In this document: piece by piece, positions 24,450-31,726 of the stretch
Layout of the letters: each line of letters opens with the position of its first letter
Position numbering within the stretch: position 1 is the stretch's first letter
Source of the DNA: Amycolatopsis orientalis DSM 43388
GTDB lineage: Bacteria; Actinomycetota; Actinomycetes; Mycobacteriales; Pseudonocardiaceae
NCBI RefSeq assembly: GCF_000411975.1
Contig: NZ_ASXG01000186.1
Location: 1 to 34,627 of the forward strand
DNA length: 34,627 nt
Direction of reading: 5' to 3'
Notes under the pieces: generated by a model
The model's input: the letters and a program-made list of their open reading frames with translations, nothing else
What the model was told of the DNA's origin: nothing
Database searches by the model: none
Program-made: the position numbers and the translations under genes

Positions 24450-26036
24450 CTAGAACACGTTCTCGTTTTTGTCGACGCGGTCCGCCCCGCGCGCGCCGTG
24501 CAACCCTGCCCGACGACCGGAAAACACGCAGTCAGCCAGCGAAAGACCACTCACGTACGACCTGGAACAGATTCCCACTGCGGTGCGGCCGGCCGCGTAG
24601 AGCCCGCGTACACCGGCCACCGCGCCGGTGTCCTCGTCGACCACCAGGCCGCCCAGCGTCAGCATCGGGCACGGGTAGCCGAGGTTGGGTTTCACCGAAA
24701 CGTCGATCAGCGAGTACGGCGGCGTGTCCAGCGGGCGCGCGAAGTCCGCCGGTTTGCCCGCCGGGTCCGGACCGCGCTGGTACTCGGCATAAGTCGCCGC
24801 CAGCCCAGCCGGGTCGATCCCAGCGCGCGCGGCCGCTTCTTCGATGGTCCCGCCGGTCACCCGGCCCTTGCCCAGCAGGTACCGCAGTTGCAGCGTCGCG
24901 AACCATTGGCCCTGTTTCCGCCCGTCGCGCCGGGCTTCGGCGACGATCGGCTCGTCGACCAGCAGCCAGCCGCACCCGCCGTGCTCGGAGATCATGCGTT
25001 CGCCGATCGCCGCGCCGTACCGGGATTCGTCGATGATCCGCCGTCCGTCCGCGTCCACCAGCAGCCCGCCGAGAAACGCCGTCGGCGGCGTGAGGAACCG
25101 CCACGCCGACACCCGGTCCAGCTCCGCCGTGCGCCCGCCGACTTCCAGGCCCATCCGGATGCCGGACCCGTCGTCCGCGGACGTGCCGAGATCCAGCCCG
25201 CCGCGATACGCGGGCGCGTGCTCGCGCACCATCGCCCGGTTGACGATGAACCCGCCCGCCGCCAGCACGACGCCCCGGCGCGCGACAATCCGCAGCTCAC
25301 GCGCGTGCTTGCGTTCGATCCGCTCCACCCGCTGATGCAGCGACCGGCGCATCGCGGGCACATAAATACCCGGCTTCGCCGCCCAATCCGCGAGCCGCGC
25401 ATGCCGCGTGCGGACCCACGAAGGCGCGTCCCGCAACGTGCGGGTGAGCACGCCGGCGACCGTGCCCGAGTCGTCGGTGACCAGGTTCATCGCCTGCGTC
25501 TGCGGCAGCATCCGCACGCCGCGCTCGCGGGCCGCCGCCAGCAACTGCTTCATCAGCAGCTTCCCGGACGTGCCCGGCCCCTTGACCCGGTGCCCGCGCG
25601 GCGCGGGTTTCGCCACGTCGCGAAAGCCGCCGGACAGTTCGCTGCCGGAGTAATACAGGTAGTGCTTGTTGCTGGGATACGACGTTTTGTAGTCGCACAT
25701 GCTGCCCTCGAACGGCACGCCTTGCCGCTCCAGCCACGCGACCATGTCGACGCTTTCCTCGCAGAACCGCCGCAAGGTCCGTTCCGACACGACATCGCCG
25801 GTTTCCATCCGCAGGTACGCGTACATCGCGTCCACGCTGTCGTCGACGCCAGCGGCGCGTTGCTGCGGCGTTCCTCCCCCGGCGTAGACCACGCCGCCGC
25901 TCACGCGACTGGCCCCGCCGCCGGAAAACCGGTCCACTAGGAGCACGCTGGCGCCCGCGTCGGCCGCTTCGATGGCCGCGCACACGCCGGCCGCGCCGGC
26001 TCCGATGATCACGACGTCCGCCCCGAGCTCGTCCAT
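24450..26036 (-). CDS. KstD-family FAD dehydrogenase, possible 3-ketosteroid delta-4-(5-alpha)-dehydrogenase
   Basis: The protein is 528 aa. The FAD motif GAGAAG lies at residues 12-17, followed by a fumarate reductase/KstD-like fold with VVLAAGGF (about 256-263) and GLYAAGRTAVG (about 478-488). Near the C-terminus SYVSGLSLAD places Tyr494 and Ser496 two apart, the spacing known for the active-site Tyr/Ser of delta-4-(5-alpha)-KSTD. Delta-1 enzymes have TYAGPG there instead. Tyr340 (DESRYG) may be the base. It would convert 5-alpha-3-ketosteroids to 4-ene-3-ones, feeding KstD. The last four codons and the stop coincide with the KstR operator at 24451-24464. It is divergent from kstD. Substrate is inferred. 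Confidence 0.85.
   Translation of the reverse strand: MDELGADVVIIGAGAAGVCAAIEAADAGASVLLVDRFSGGGASRVSGGVVYAGGGTPQQRAAGVDDSVDAMYAYLRMETGDVVSERTLRRFCEESVDMVAWLERQGVPFEGSMCDYKTSYPSNKHYLYYSGSELSGGFRDVAKPAPRGHRVKGPGTSGKLLMKQLLAAARERGVRMLPQTQAMNLVTDDSGTVAGVLTRTLRDAPSWVRTRHARLADWAAKPGIYVPAMRRSLHQRVERIERKHARELRIVARRGVVLAAGGFIVNRAMVREHAPAYRGGLDLGTSADDGSGIRMGLEVGGRTAELDRVSAWRFLTPPTAFLGGLLVDADGRRIIDESRYGAAIGERMISEHGGCGWLLVDEPIVAEARRDGRKQGQWFATLQLRYLLGKGRVTGGTIEEAAARAGIDPAGLAATYAEYQRGPDPAGKPADFARPLDTPPYSLIDVSVKPNLGYPCPMLTLGGLVVDEDTGAVAGVRGLYAAGRTAVGICSRSYVSGLSLADCVFSGRRAGLHGARGADRVDKNENVF
24451..24464. promoter_or_regulatory. KstR-type operator for hsaADCB, overlapping an upstream stop codon
   Basis: On the minus strand it reads GAGAACGTGTTCTA, one mismatch from the KstR pattern. 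The site lies 33 bp upstream of the hsaA ATG. Codons GAG AAC GTG TTC and the TAG stop of the upstream dehydrogenase gene are formed by the same bases (24450-24464). Confidence 0.75.
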
Positions 26037-26054
26037 AGTCCGCCACCCTAGAAC

Positions 26055-26068
26055 TGGAACACGTTCTC
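26055..26068. promoter_or_regulatory. KstR-type operator, divergent dehydrogenase / kstD-kshA-kshB-chsH3
   Basis: TGGAACACGTTCTC is one mismatch from TnnAACnnGTTnnA. It lies 18 bp upstream of the minus-strand dehydrogenase ATG and 68 bp before the kstD ATG. An extra TAGAAC half-site (26049-26054) directly abuts it. Confidence 0.75.
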
Positions 26069-26136
26069 GTCTATGGTGACGGAAGTGGCCCCGAGCAGGC
26101 CAGCTTTAGCCGATAACACGTTGCATGTGAGGTGGC

Positions 26137-27813
26137 ATGTCGGACGAGTACGACGTGGTGGTGGCCGGCAGCGGCGCCGCCGGGATGACCGCCGCGCTCG
26201 CCGCCGCCCATCGCGGGCTTTCCGTGGTGGTGCTGGAAAAGGCAGCCTGCTTCGGCGGTTCGACCGCCCGCTCCGGCGGGGGCGTCTGGCTGCCCGGCAA
26301 CCACGCGCTGCGGGCCGCGGGCATCGAAGAACCACCCGAACGCGCGAGGCAGTACCTGGAGTCGATCGTCGGCGACGTCGTGCCGGAGCAGCTGCGCACG
26401 ACCTTCCTCGACCACGGCCCCGAGGTGCTGGAGTTCGTCACCCGGAACACGCCGCTGGAGTTCAAGTGGGTGCCGGGCTACAGCGACTACCACCCCGAAG
26501 CGCCCGGCGGACGTCCTGGCGGCCGGTCCGTGGAGCCGAAGCCGCTCGACGGCAAACTGCTCGGCGCCGACCTGACCACCCTCGAACCGCCGTACAGCGC
26601 GCCTCCGCTCGGCGTGCCGATCACCCAGTCGGACTATCGCTGGCTGAGCCTGATCGCCCGGCATCCGCGCGGAGTCGCCCGGATGCTGTCGCTCGGGATG
26701 AAATGGCTGGTCGGACGCCTCCGCGGACAACAACTGCTGTCGATGGGGCAAGCGCTTGCGGCCGGGCTGCGGAAGGGCCTGCGGGACGCGGGCGTCGAGG
26801 TGCTGCTGGACACGCCGCTGGTCGACCTGCGGGTGGAAAACGACGTCGTCACCGGCATCGTGGCCCGCCGCGACGGGGCCGAAACGCTGTTCCGCGCGCG
26901 CCGCGGGGTGGTGCTGGCCTGCGGCGGCTTCGAGCACAACGAAGAGATGCGCACCAAGTACCAGCGCGCGCCGATCGGCACCGAATGGACCGTCGGCGCG
27001 GCGGCGAACACCGGCGACGGCATCAACGCCGGGCTCAAGCTCGGCGCGGCGACCGACCTGATGGACGACGCCTGGTGGGGGCCGTCGTTCCCGCTCACCG
27101 GCGGTCCGTGGTTCGCGCTCGCCGAACGATCGCGGCCCGGTTGCCTGATGGTCGACTCGCGGGGCACGCGGTTCGTGAACGAATCCGCGCCGTATGTCGA
27201 GGCCGTGCACGCGATGTACGGCGACGGCGACGGTCCGGGCAAGCACGTCCCCGCGTGGCTGGTGTTCGACCAGCGCTACCGCGACCGCTACCTGTTCACC
27301 GGCCTCGGCCCGCGGCAGCCGCTGCCCGGGCGCTGGTACAAGGCCGGAATCGTGGCGAAGTCCGCGACGCTGGCCGGGCTCGCCGAGAAGATCGACGTGC
27401 CCGCCGACGCGCTGGAGCAGACCGTGACGCGGTTCAACGGCTTCGCGCGCAAGGGCGTCGACGAAGACTTCCAGCGCGGGCTCAGCGCCTACGACCACTA
27501 CTACGGCGACCCGCGCAACCGTCCCAACCCGAGCCTCGGCGAACTGGCCAAGGCCCCGTACTACGCGGTCCGCGTGGTGCCCGGCGACCTGGGCACCAAG
27601 GGCGGGCTGCGGATTGACGAGAACGCCCGCGTCCTGCGCGAGGACGGCACCGTCGTGCCTGGTCTTTACGCTGCGGGCAACACCAGCGCGCCGGTGATGG
27701 GCCGGACCTACGCCGGACCGGGCGCGACCATCGGCCCGGCGATGGTGTTCGGCTACCTTGCGGCACAGGCGCTGGCGAACGAAGATCAGACCGGCACGGG
27801 AGGCAGGCAGTGA
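26137..27813 (+). CDS. kstD: 3-Ketosteroid delta-1-dehydrogenase KstD
   Basis: The protein is 558 aa, the usual KstD length. The FAD motif GSGAAG is at 11-16. Tyr118 (YSDYHP), Tyr353 (ESAPYVE), and Tyr525 with Gly529 (RTYAGPG) match the four active-site positions known for Rhodococcus KstD1. The GNTSAPVMGRTYAGPGATIG block is a family hallmark. It introduces the C1-C2 double bond into 4-ene-3-ketosteroids, which with KshAB leads to ring B opening. ATG 26137 has GAGG 5 nt upstream, and the TGA stop overlaps the kshA GTG. Confidence 0.95.
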   Translation: MSDEYDVVVAGSGAAGMTAALAAAHRGLSVVVLEKAACFGGSTARSGGGVWLPGNHALRAAGIEEPPERARQYLESIVGDVVPEQLRTTFLDHGPEVLEFVTRNTPLEFKWVPGYSDYHPEAPGGRPGGRSVEPKPLDGKLLGADLTTLEPPYSAPPLGVPITQSDYRWLSLIARHPRGVARMLSLGMKWLVGRLRGQQLLSMGQALAAGLRKGLRDAGVEVLLDTPLVDLRVENDVVTGIVARRDGAETLFRARRGVVLACGGFEHNEEMRTKYQRAPIGTEWTVGAAANTGDGINAGLKLGAATDLMDDAWWGPSFPLTGGPWFALAERSRPGCLMVDSRGTRFVNESAPYVEAVHAMYGDGDGPGKHVPAWLVFDQRYRDRYLFTGLGPRQPLPGRWYKAGIVAKSATLAGLAEKIDVPADALEQTVTRFNGFARKGVDEDFQRGLSAYDHYYGDPRNRPNPSLGELAKAPYYAVRVVPGDLGTKGGLRIDENARVLREDGTVVPGLYAAGNTSAPVMGRTYAGPGATIGPAMVFGYLAAQALANEDQTGTGGRQ

Positions 27814-28994
27814 CGCCGAAGACCGATGGATCACAGATCCGCACGATCGACGCCGGGGCGCCCCCGGCGCGGTACGCCCGCGGCTGGCACTGCCTCGGGC
27901 TCGCGGACAGTTTCCGCGACGGCAAGCCGCACGCGGTGCAGGCGTTCGGCACGAAGCTCGTCGTGTTCGCCGACAGCGCCGGGAAGCTCAACGTGCTCGA
28001 CGGGTACTGCCGGCACATGGGCGGCGACCTGACCCAGGGCTCGGTGAAGGGCGACGAGGTCGCCTGCCCGTTCCACGACTGGCGGTGGGCGGGCAACGGC
28101 AAGTGCAAGTCGATCCCGTACGCCAAGCGGGTCCCGCTGCGGGCGCGCACCCGGTCGTGGCAGGTGCTGGAGGAGAACAAGCAGCTGTTCGTCTGGCACG
28201 ACCCGGAGGGCAACCCGCCGCCGGAGCACGTCGTGATCCCGCGCGTCGAGGGCGCGTTCAGCGACGAGTGGAGCAACTGGACCTGGGACTCGATCCTGAT
28301 CGAGAACGCCAACTGCCGCGAGATCATCGACAACGTGGTGGACATGGCGCACTTCTTCTACATCCACTACGCCTTCCCCACGTATTTCAAGAACGTGTTC
28401 GAGGGCCACATCGCCACCCAGTACCTCAACACCAAGGGCCGTCCGGACATGGGCATGGCGTCCAATTACGGCGGCGAGGAAAACCTGCTGCGCTCGGAGG
28501 CGTCGTACTTCGGCCCCTCCTACATGATCAACTGGCTGGTGAACTCGTTCCAGGGCTTCGAAATCGAGAACGTGCTGATCAACTGCCACTATCCGGTTTC
28601 GCCGACGTCGTTCGTGCTGCAGTGGGGCATCATGGTCAAGAAGATGCCCGGGATTTCCGACGAGCACGCGGACAAGATCGCGCAGAAGCTCGCCAAGGGC
28701 ATCGGCGTCGGATTCCTGCAGGACGTGGAGATCTGGAAGAACAAGACCAAGATCGACAATCCGCTGCTGTGCGAGGAGGACGGTCCGGTCTACCAGCTGC
28801 GCCGCTGGTACGAGCAGTTCTATGTGGACGCGGCGGACGTCACCGAGGACATGACGCGCCGGTTCGAGTTCGAAGTGGACACCACGAAGGCGAACGAGGT
28901 GTGGGCGGCCGAGGTCCAGGAGAACCTGGCACGCCAGCGGGCGGAGGCCGAAGCCGCGGCTGCGTCGGCCCCGTCGGAGGAGGCTGGGGTGTGA
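27810..28994 (+). CDS. kshA: 3-Ketosteroid 9-alpha-hydroxylase oxygenase KshA
   Basis: The protein is 394 aa, a Rieske non-haem iron oxygenase. Rieske ligands are Cys67/His69 (YCRHMG) and Cys86/His89 (CPFHDW). Catalytic iron ligands His181, His186 (DMAHFFYIH) and Asp305 (FLQDVEIW) agree with known KshA positions to within one residue. It hydroxylates C9 of 3-ketosteroids, and the product with a delta-1 bond opens ring B spontaneously. The start is GTG 27810, overlapping the kstD stop (GTGA). The C-terminal ~20 residues are Ala/Glu-rich and probably disordered. Confidence 0.95.
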   Translation: MTPKTDGSQIRTIDAGAPPARYARGWHCLGLADSFRDGKPHAVQAFGTKLVVFADSAGKLNVLDGYCRHMGGDLTQGSVKGDEVACPFHDWRWAGNGKCKSIPYAKRVPLRARTRSWQVLEENKQLFVWHDPEGNPPPEHVVIPRVEGAFSDEWSNWTWDSILIENANCREIIDNVVDMAHFFYIHYAFPTYFKNVFEGHIATQYLNTKGRPDMGMASNYGGEENLLRSEASYFGPSYMINWLVNSFQGFEIENVLINCHYPVSPTSFVLQWGIMVKKMPGISDEHADKIAQKLAKGIGVGFLQDVEIWKNKTKIDNPLLCEEDGPVYQLRRWYEQFYVDAADVTEDMTRRFEFEVDTTKANEVWAAEVQENLARQRAEAEAAAASAPSEEAGV

Positions 28995-29257
28995 CGGCCG
29001 AAGCCACCGAATTCCTCACCTCCGGGTTGCGGCCGCACGAGTGCCGCAGCTGCGGAACCTGCGTGCTGGTCAAGAAAAACAGCCTCAAGCACACCAGCAT
29101 CCAGTGGACCACCGACGCCGCGGCCAGCTGCCCGGTGTTCGCCGCGCACGCCGCTTCCGGCGGCAACACCGCGTTGCTGGACACCTGCGAGAAACTCGCG
29201 GACAGCATCGACAGCGCGGTGCGCGAGGGCCAGTTCGGGGAGGTGCGCGGTGACTGA
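28991..29257 (+). CDS. Small cysteine-rich protein embedded between kshA and kshB
   Basis: The protein is 88 aa and I do not recognise a named family. Cysteines are at 18, 21, 24 (CRSCGTC), 47 (CPVF) and 66. A CxxCxxC triplet with a distal CP is the layout of single-cluster ferredoxins, but the 22-residue spacing and little else of the fold are visible, so zinc binding is equally possible. The remainder is an acidic helix. GTG 28991 overlaps the kshA stop (GTGA), and its own stop overlaps the kshB GTG by 8 bp. Translation is therefore linked to both hydroxylase components. A role in KshA/KshB electron transfer, cluster assembly or regulation is inferred from position only. Confidence 0.72.
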   Translation: MTAEATEFLTSGLRPHECRSCGTCVLVKKNSLKHTSIQWTTDAAASCPVFAAHAASGGNTALLDTCEKLADSIDSAVREGQFGEVRGD

Positions 29258-30275
29258 AGTCGTCACGCTCACCGTCGCCGAGGTGATCGAGGAAACCGCG
29301 GACGCCCGGTCCATCGTGTTCACCGTGCCGGACGAGCATCTCGACCGGTTCGCCTACTCCCCCGGCCAGTTCCTCACGCTGCGGATCCCCAGCGACCGAA
29401 CGGGTTCCGTGGCCCGGTGTTATTCGCTCTCGAGCGCGCCGCACGAGGGCCGGGTGCAGGTCACGGTCAAACGGACCGCCGACGGGTACGGCTCGAATTG
29501 GGTCTGCGACGAGCTTCGGGCTGGTGCGACGATCGACGTGCTGCGGCCCTCCGGCGTGTTCTGCCCGTCCTCTTTGGACAGTGATTTCCTGTTGTTCGCC
29601 GCGGGCAGCGGGATCACGCCGGTGATGTCGATTCTCAAGTCCGCGCTGGAAAAAGGCAGCGGCCAGGTGGTGCTGGTTTACGCCAACCGCGACGAGCAGT
29701 CGGTGATTTTCGCCGCGGAATTGCGGGAACTGGCCGAGCGGTTCGGCGACCGGCTGACCGTGGTGCATTGGCTGGAAAGCTTGCAGGGCTTGCCGACCGT
29801 CGCGGCGCTGCGGGCGCTCGCCAAGCCATACGCGGGGCATGAAGCATTCCTCTGCGGACCGGCTCCGTTCATGACCGCCGCACAGGACGCGTTGCGCGAA
29901 CTCGGCGCGCCGCGGGAGCGCGTGCACGTGGAGAAGTTCCACTCGCTCACCGGAAATCCCTTCGCGGACGAGCCGGAGCCCGAGGAGGAGACCGGCGGCG
30001 AGACCACCGCGCTCACCGTCGACCTCGACGGCGAGACCCGGCAGCTGTGCTGGCCGCGGCAGCGGAAGCTGCTCGACAATCTGCTCGCCGAGGGCCTCGA
30101 CGCGCCGTATTCCTGCCGCGAGGGCCAGTGCAGCGCGTGCGCGTGCCGGATCACCTCCGGCGAGGTGAAAATGCTGAACAACGAAGTGCTGGACGCCGAG
30201 GACATCGCCGACGGGATCGTGCTGGCCTGCCAGTCGGTACCGTTGACCGACGAGGTGTCCGTCAGTTACGAGTGA
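29250..30275 (+). CDS. kshB: Ketosteroid 9-alpha-hydroxylase reductase KshB
   Basis: The protein is 341 aa with three modules: an FAD-binding barrel (RCYSLSS at 56-62), an NAD-binding domain (GSGITPVMSI, about 119-128; LCGPAPFM) and a C-terminal plant-type [2Fe-2S] domain. The cluster cysteines are 289, 294, 297 and 327. It passes electrons from NADH to the KshA Rieske centre. A proline/glutamate-rich linker (about 238-252) precedes the ferredoxin domain. The start is GTG 29250, overlapping the preceding small gene by 8 bp. M. tuberculosis keeps kshA and kshB apart; here they are in one operon. Confidence 0.94.
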   Translation: MTEVVTLTVAEVIEETADARSIVFTVPDEHLDRFAYSPGQFLTLRIPSDRTGSVARCYSLSSAPHEGRVQVTVKRTADGYGSNWVCDELRAGATIDVLRPSGVFCPSSLDSDFLLFAAGSGITPVMSILKSALEKGSGQVVLVYANRDEQSVIFAAELRELAERFGDRLTVVHWLESLQGLPTVAALRALAKPYAGHEAFLCGPAPFMTAAQDALRELGAPRERVHVEKFHSLTGNPFADEPEPEEETGGETTALTVDLDGETRQLCWPRQRKLLDNLLAEGLDAPYSCREGQCSACACRITSGEVKMLNNEVLDAEDIADGIVLACQSVPLTDEVSVSYE

Positions 30276-30286
30276 GTGGAGAGCCC

Positions 30287-31147
30287 GTGCCCATCGACCC
30301 CGCGCTCGCGATCGGCGCCGATCTCGGCGAGATCCGTTTCGCCTGGACGCCGTCCGACGTGCTGCTGTACCACCTGGCTGTCGGCGCGGGCGCGGATCCG
30401 GTCGACGAGCGCGAGCTGCGCTACACCTACGAGCGCGACCTGCGGGTGCTGCCGACCTTCGCCACCGTCGCGGCGAACCTGCGCACCTTCGAGCCGCCGA
30501 AGCTGAAGTTCCCCGGCGTCGACATCGACCTGGCGAAGGTGCTGCACGGCAAGCAGGAGATCGAGCTGCACCGGCCGATCCCGGTCGAGGGCAAGGCGGT
30601 CGCGCGCACCCGGATCGCCGACGTCTTCGACAAGGGCAAGGCCGCCGTGCTGGTGCAGGAGACCGAAGTCGCCGACGAGTCCGGTGCTCCACTGTGGACA
30701 GCCCGGTCCAGCATCTTCGCCCGCGGCGAGGGCGGCTTCGGCGGCGAACGCGGGCCCTCGGACAAGATCGAGTGGCCGAGCCGGGAACCGGACGCGGTGC
30801 TCGACGTGCCGACGCTGCCTCAGCAGGCGCTTTTGTACCGGCTGTGCGGCGACCGCAACCCGCTGCACGCCGACCCGGCGTTCGCCAAAGCCGCCGGATT
30901 CGATCGGCCGATCCTGCACGGACTGTGCACGTACGGCGTGGTGGCGAAGGCCGTGGTGGACGCGTTCCTCGACGGCGATCCCTCGCGCGTCTCGGCATTC
31001 GGGACGAAATTCGCCGGCGTCGTGTTCCCCGGCGAGAAGCTGCGCGTGCGCGTGTGGCGCGAAGACGGCCGGCTGCTGGTCACGACCACCGCCCCGGAGC
31101 GCGCCGACGCGCCTGTGCTGGCCGACACACTGCTGACGCCCCGCTGA
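30287..31147 (+). CDS. chsH3: MaoC-type steroid enoyl-CoA hydratase ChsH3
   Basis: The protein is 286 aa, identical in length to M. tuberculosis Rv3538. It is a double hot-dog protein. The hydratase-2 dyad is in the second half: Asp189 and His194 in GDRNPLHADPAFA, followed by GFDRPILHGLCTYG. It hydrates a 24-carbon steroid side-chain enoyl-CoA intermediate. GTG 30287 has GGAGA 4 nt upstream and lies 11 bp after kshB, so it closes the kstD-kshA-X-kshB-chsH3 operon. It follows kstD in M. tuberculosis as well. Confidence 0.92.
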   Translation: MPIDPALAIGADLGEIRFAWTPSDVLLYHLAVGAGADPVDERELRYTYERDLRVLPTFATVAANLRTFEPPKLKFPGVDIDLAKVLHGKQEIELHRPIPVEGKAVARTRIADVFDKGKAAVLVQETEVADESGAPLWTARSSIFARGEGGFGGERGPSDKIEWPSREPDAVLDVPTLPQQALLYRLCGDRNPLHADPAFAKAAGFDRPILHGLCTYGVVAKAVVDAFLDGDPSRVSAFGTKFAGVVFPGEKLRVRVWREDGRLLVTTTAPERADAPVLADTLLTPR

Positions 31148-31152
31148 CCATC

Positions 31153-31174
31153 GGGACCGTTATACGGTTGTCCC
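31153..31174. promoter_or_regulatory. Imperfect inverted repeat directly before the riboflavin kinase start
   Basis: GGGAC (31153-31157) pairs with GTCCC (31170-31174), and ACCGT-TAT-ACGGT at 31156-31168 is a nested palindrome. The sequence abuts ATG 31175 and contains TATACG, a possible -10 box for a near-leaderless mRNA. No regulator is implied by sequence alone. Confidence 0.35.
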
Positions 31175-31642
31175 ATGGCGGACGAGCGAGACGGCACCTT
31201 CTTCGTGGTGCGCGGGCCAGTCGAGCCGGGCGACAAGCGCGGCCGCGAGCTGGGCTTCCCCACCGCGAACATCGCGCTGCGCGACCAGCGCGGCGAACTC
31301 GGCGACGGAGTGTGGGCCGGCTGGGCGGAGCGAGCGGACGGCGCCCGCGTGGCCGCCGCGGTGTCCGTGGGCCGCCGCCCGACCTACTACGGAGCCGACG
31401 GCTACCGGCTGGTAGAAGCCTTCCTGCTCGACTTCGAGGGCGACCTGTACGGCGAGCGCCTCACCGTCTGGCTCGGCAAGCACCTGCGCAACCAGCAGGC
31501 GTACGGTTCGTCGCAGGAGCTGATCGACGCACTGGGCCGGGACGTCGCCGCGACTCGCGAATGGGTCGCCGCGCACCCGGCGGACGCCCTGCCGAAGCTC
31601 GCCGAACTCCCGCCCGACGGCGAAGTCCAGCGGCTCGGCTAA
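31175..31642 (+). CDS. Stand-alone riboflavin kinase domain protein
   Basis: The protein is 155 aa, corresponding to only the C-terminal kinase half of bifunctional RibF. The RGPVEPGDKRGRELGFPTAN motif (about residues 14-33) includes the ATP/riboflavin-binding FPTAN. GRRPTYYGADGYRLVEAFLL and YGERLTVWLGKHLRNQQ continue the fold. It would make FMN from riboflavin; there is no FAD synthetase domain. It follows chsH3 by 27 bp but has an inverted repeat (31153-31174) and TATACG just before its ATG, so it may have its own promoter. Supplying FMN for KstD, HsaB and related flavoenzymes is an attractive but unproven link. Confidence 0.83.
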   Translation: MADERDGTFFVVRGPVEPGDKRGRELGFPTANIALRDQRGELGDGVWAGWAERADGARVAAAVSVGRRPTYYGADGYRLVEAFLLDFEGDLYGERLTVWLGKHLRNQQAYGSSQELIDALGRDVAATREWVAAHPADALPKLAELPPDGEVQRLG

Positions 31643-31722
31643 GCCACCAGGCGCGGGCCGCCAAACGACACCACCGCAGCTTGCGGACGGGCCCCACCCC
31701 CGGCGAAGTCCAGCGGCTCGGC
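31618..31722 (+). repeat. 22-bp direct repeat of the riboflavin kinase gene end
   Basis: The 22-bp sequence at 31618-31639, covering the last codons of the kinase gene (ending ...EVQRLG), recurs exactly at 31701-31722. The second copy lies in the gap before the DUF5134 stop, 83 bp downstream, and its former stop position reads GGA. It looks like a partial duplication of the gene tail. Confidence 0.75.
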
Positions 31723-31726
31723 GGAA

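Noticed and set aside
29085..30998. 637-codon minus-strand open frame opposite kshB and chsH3
   Set aside because: It is an arginine/proline-rich mirror of genuine plus-strand genes with confirmed cofactor motifs; no family resemblance.
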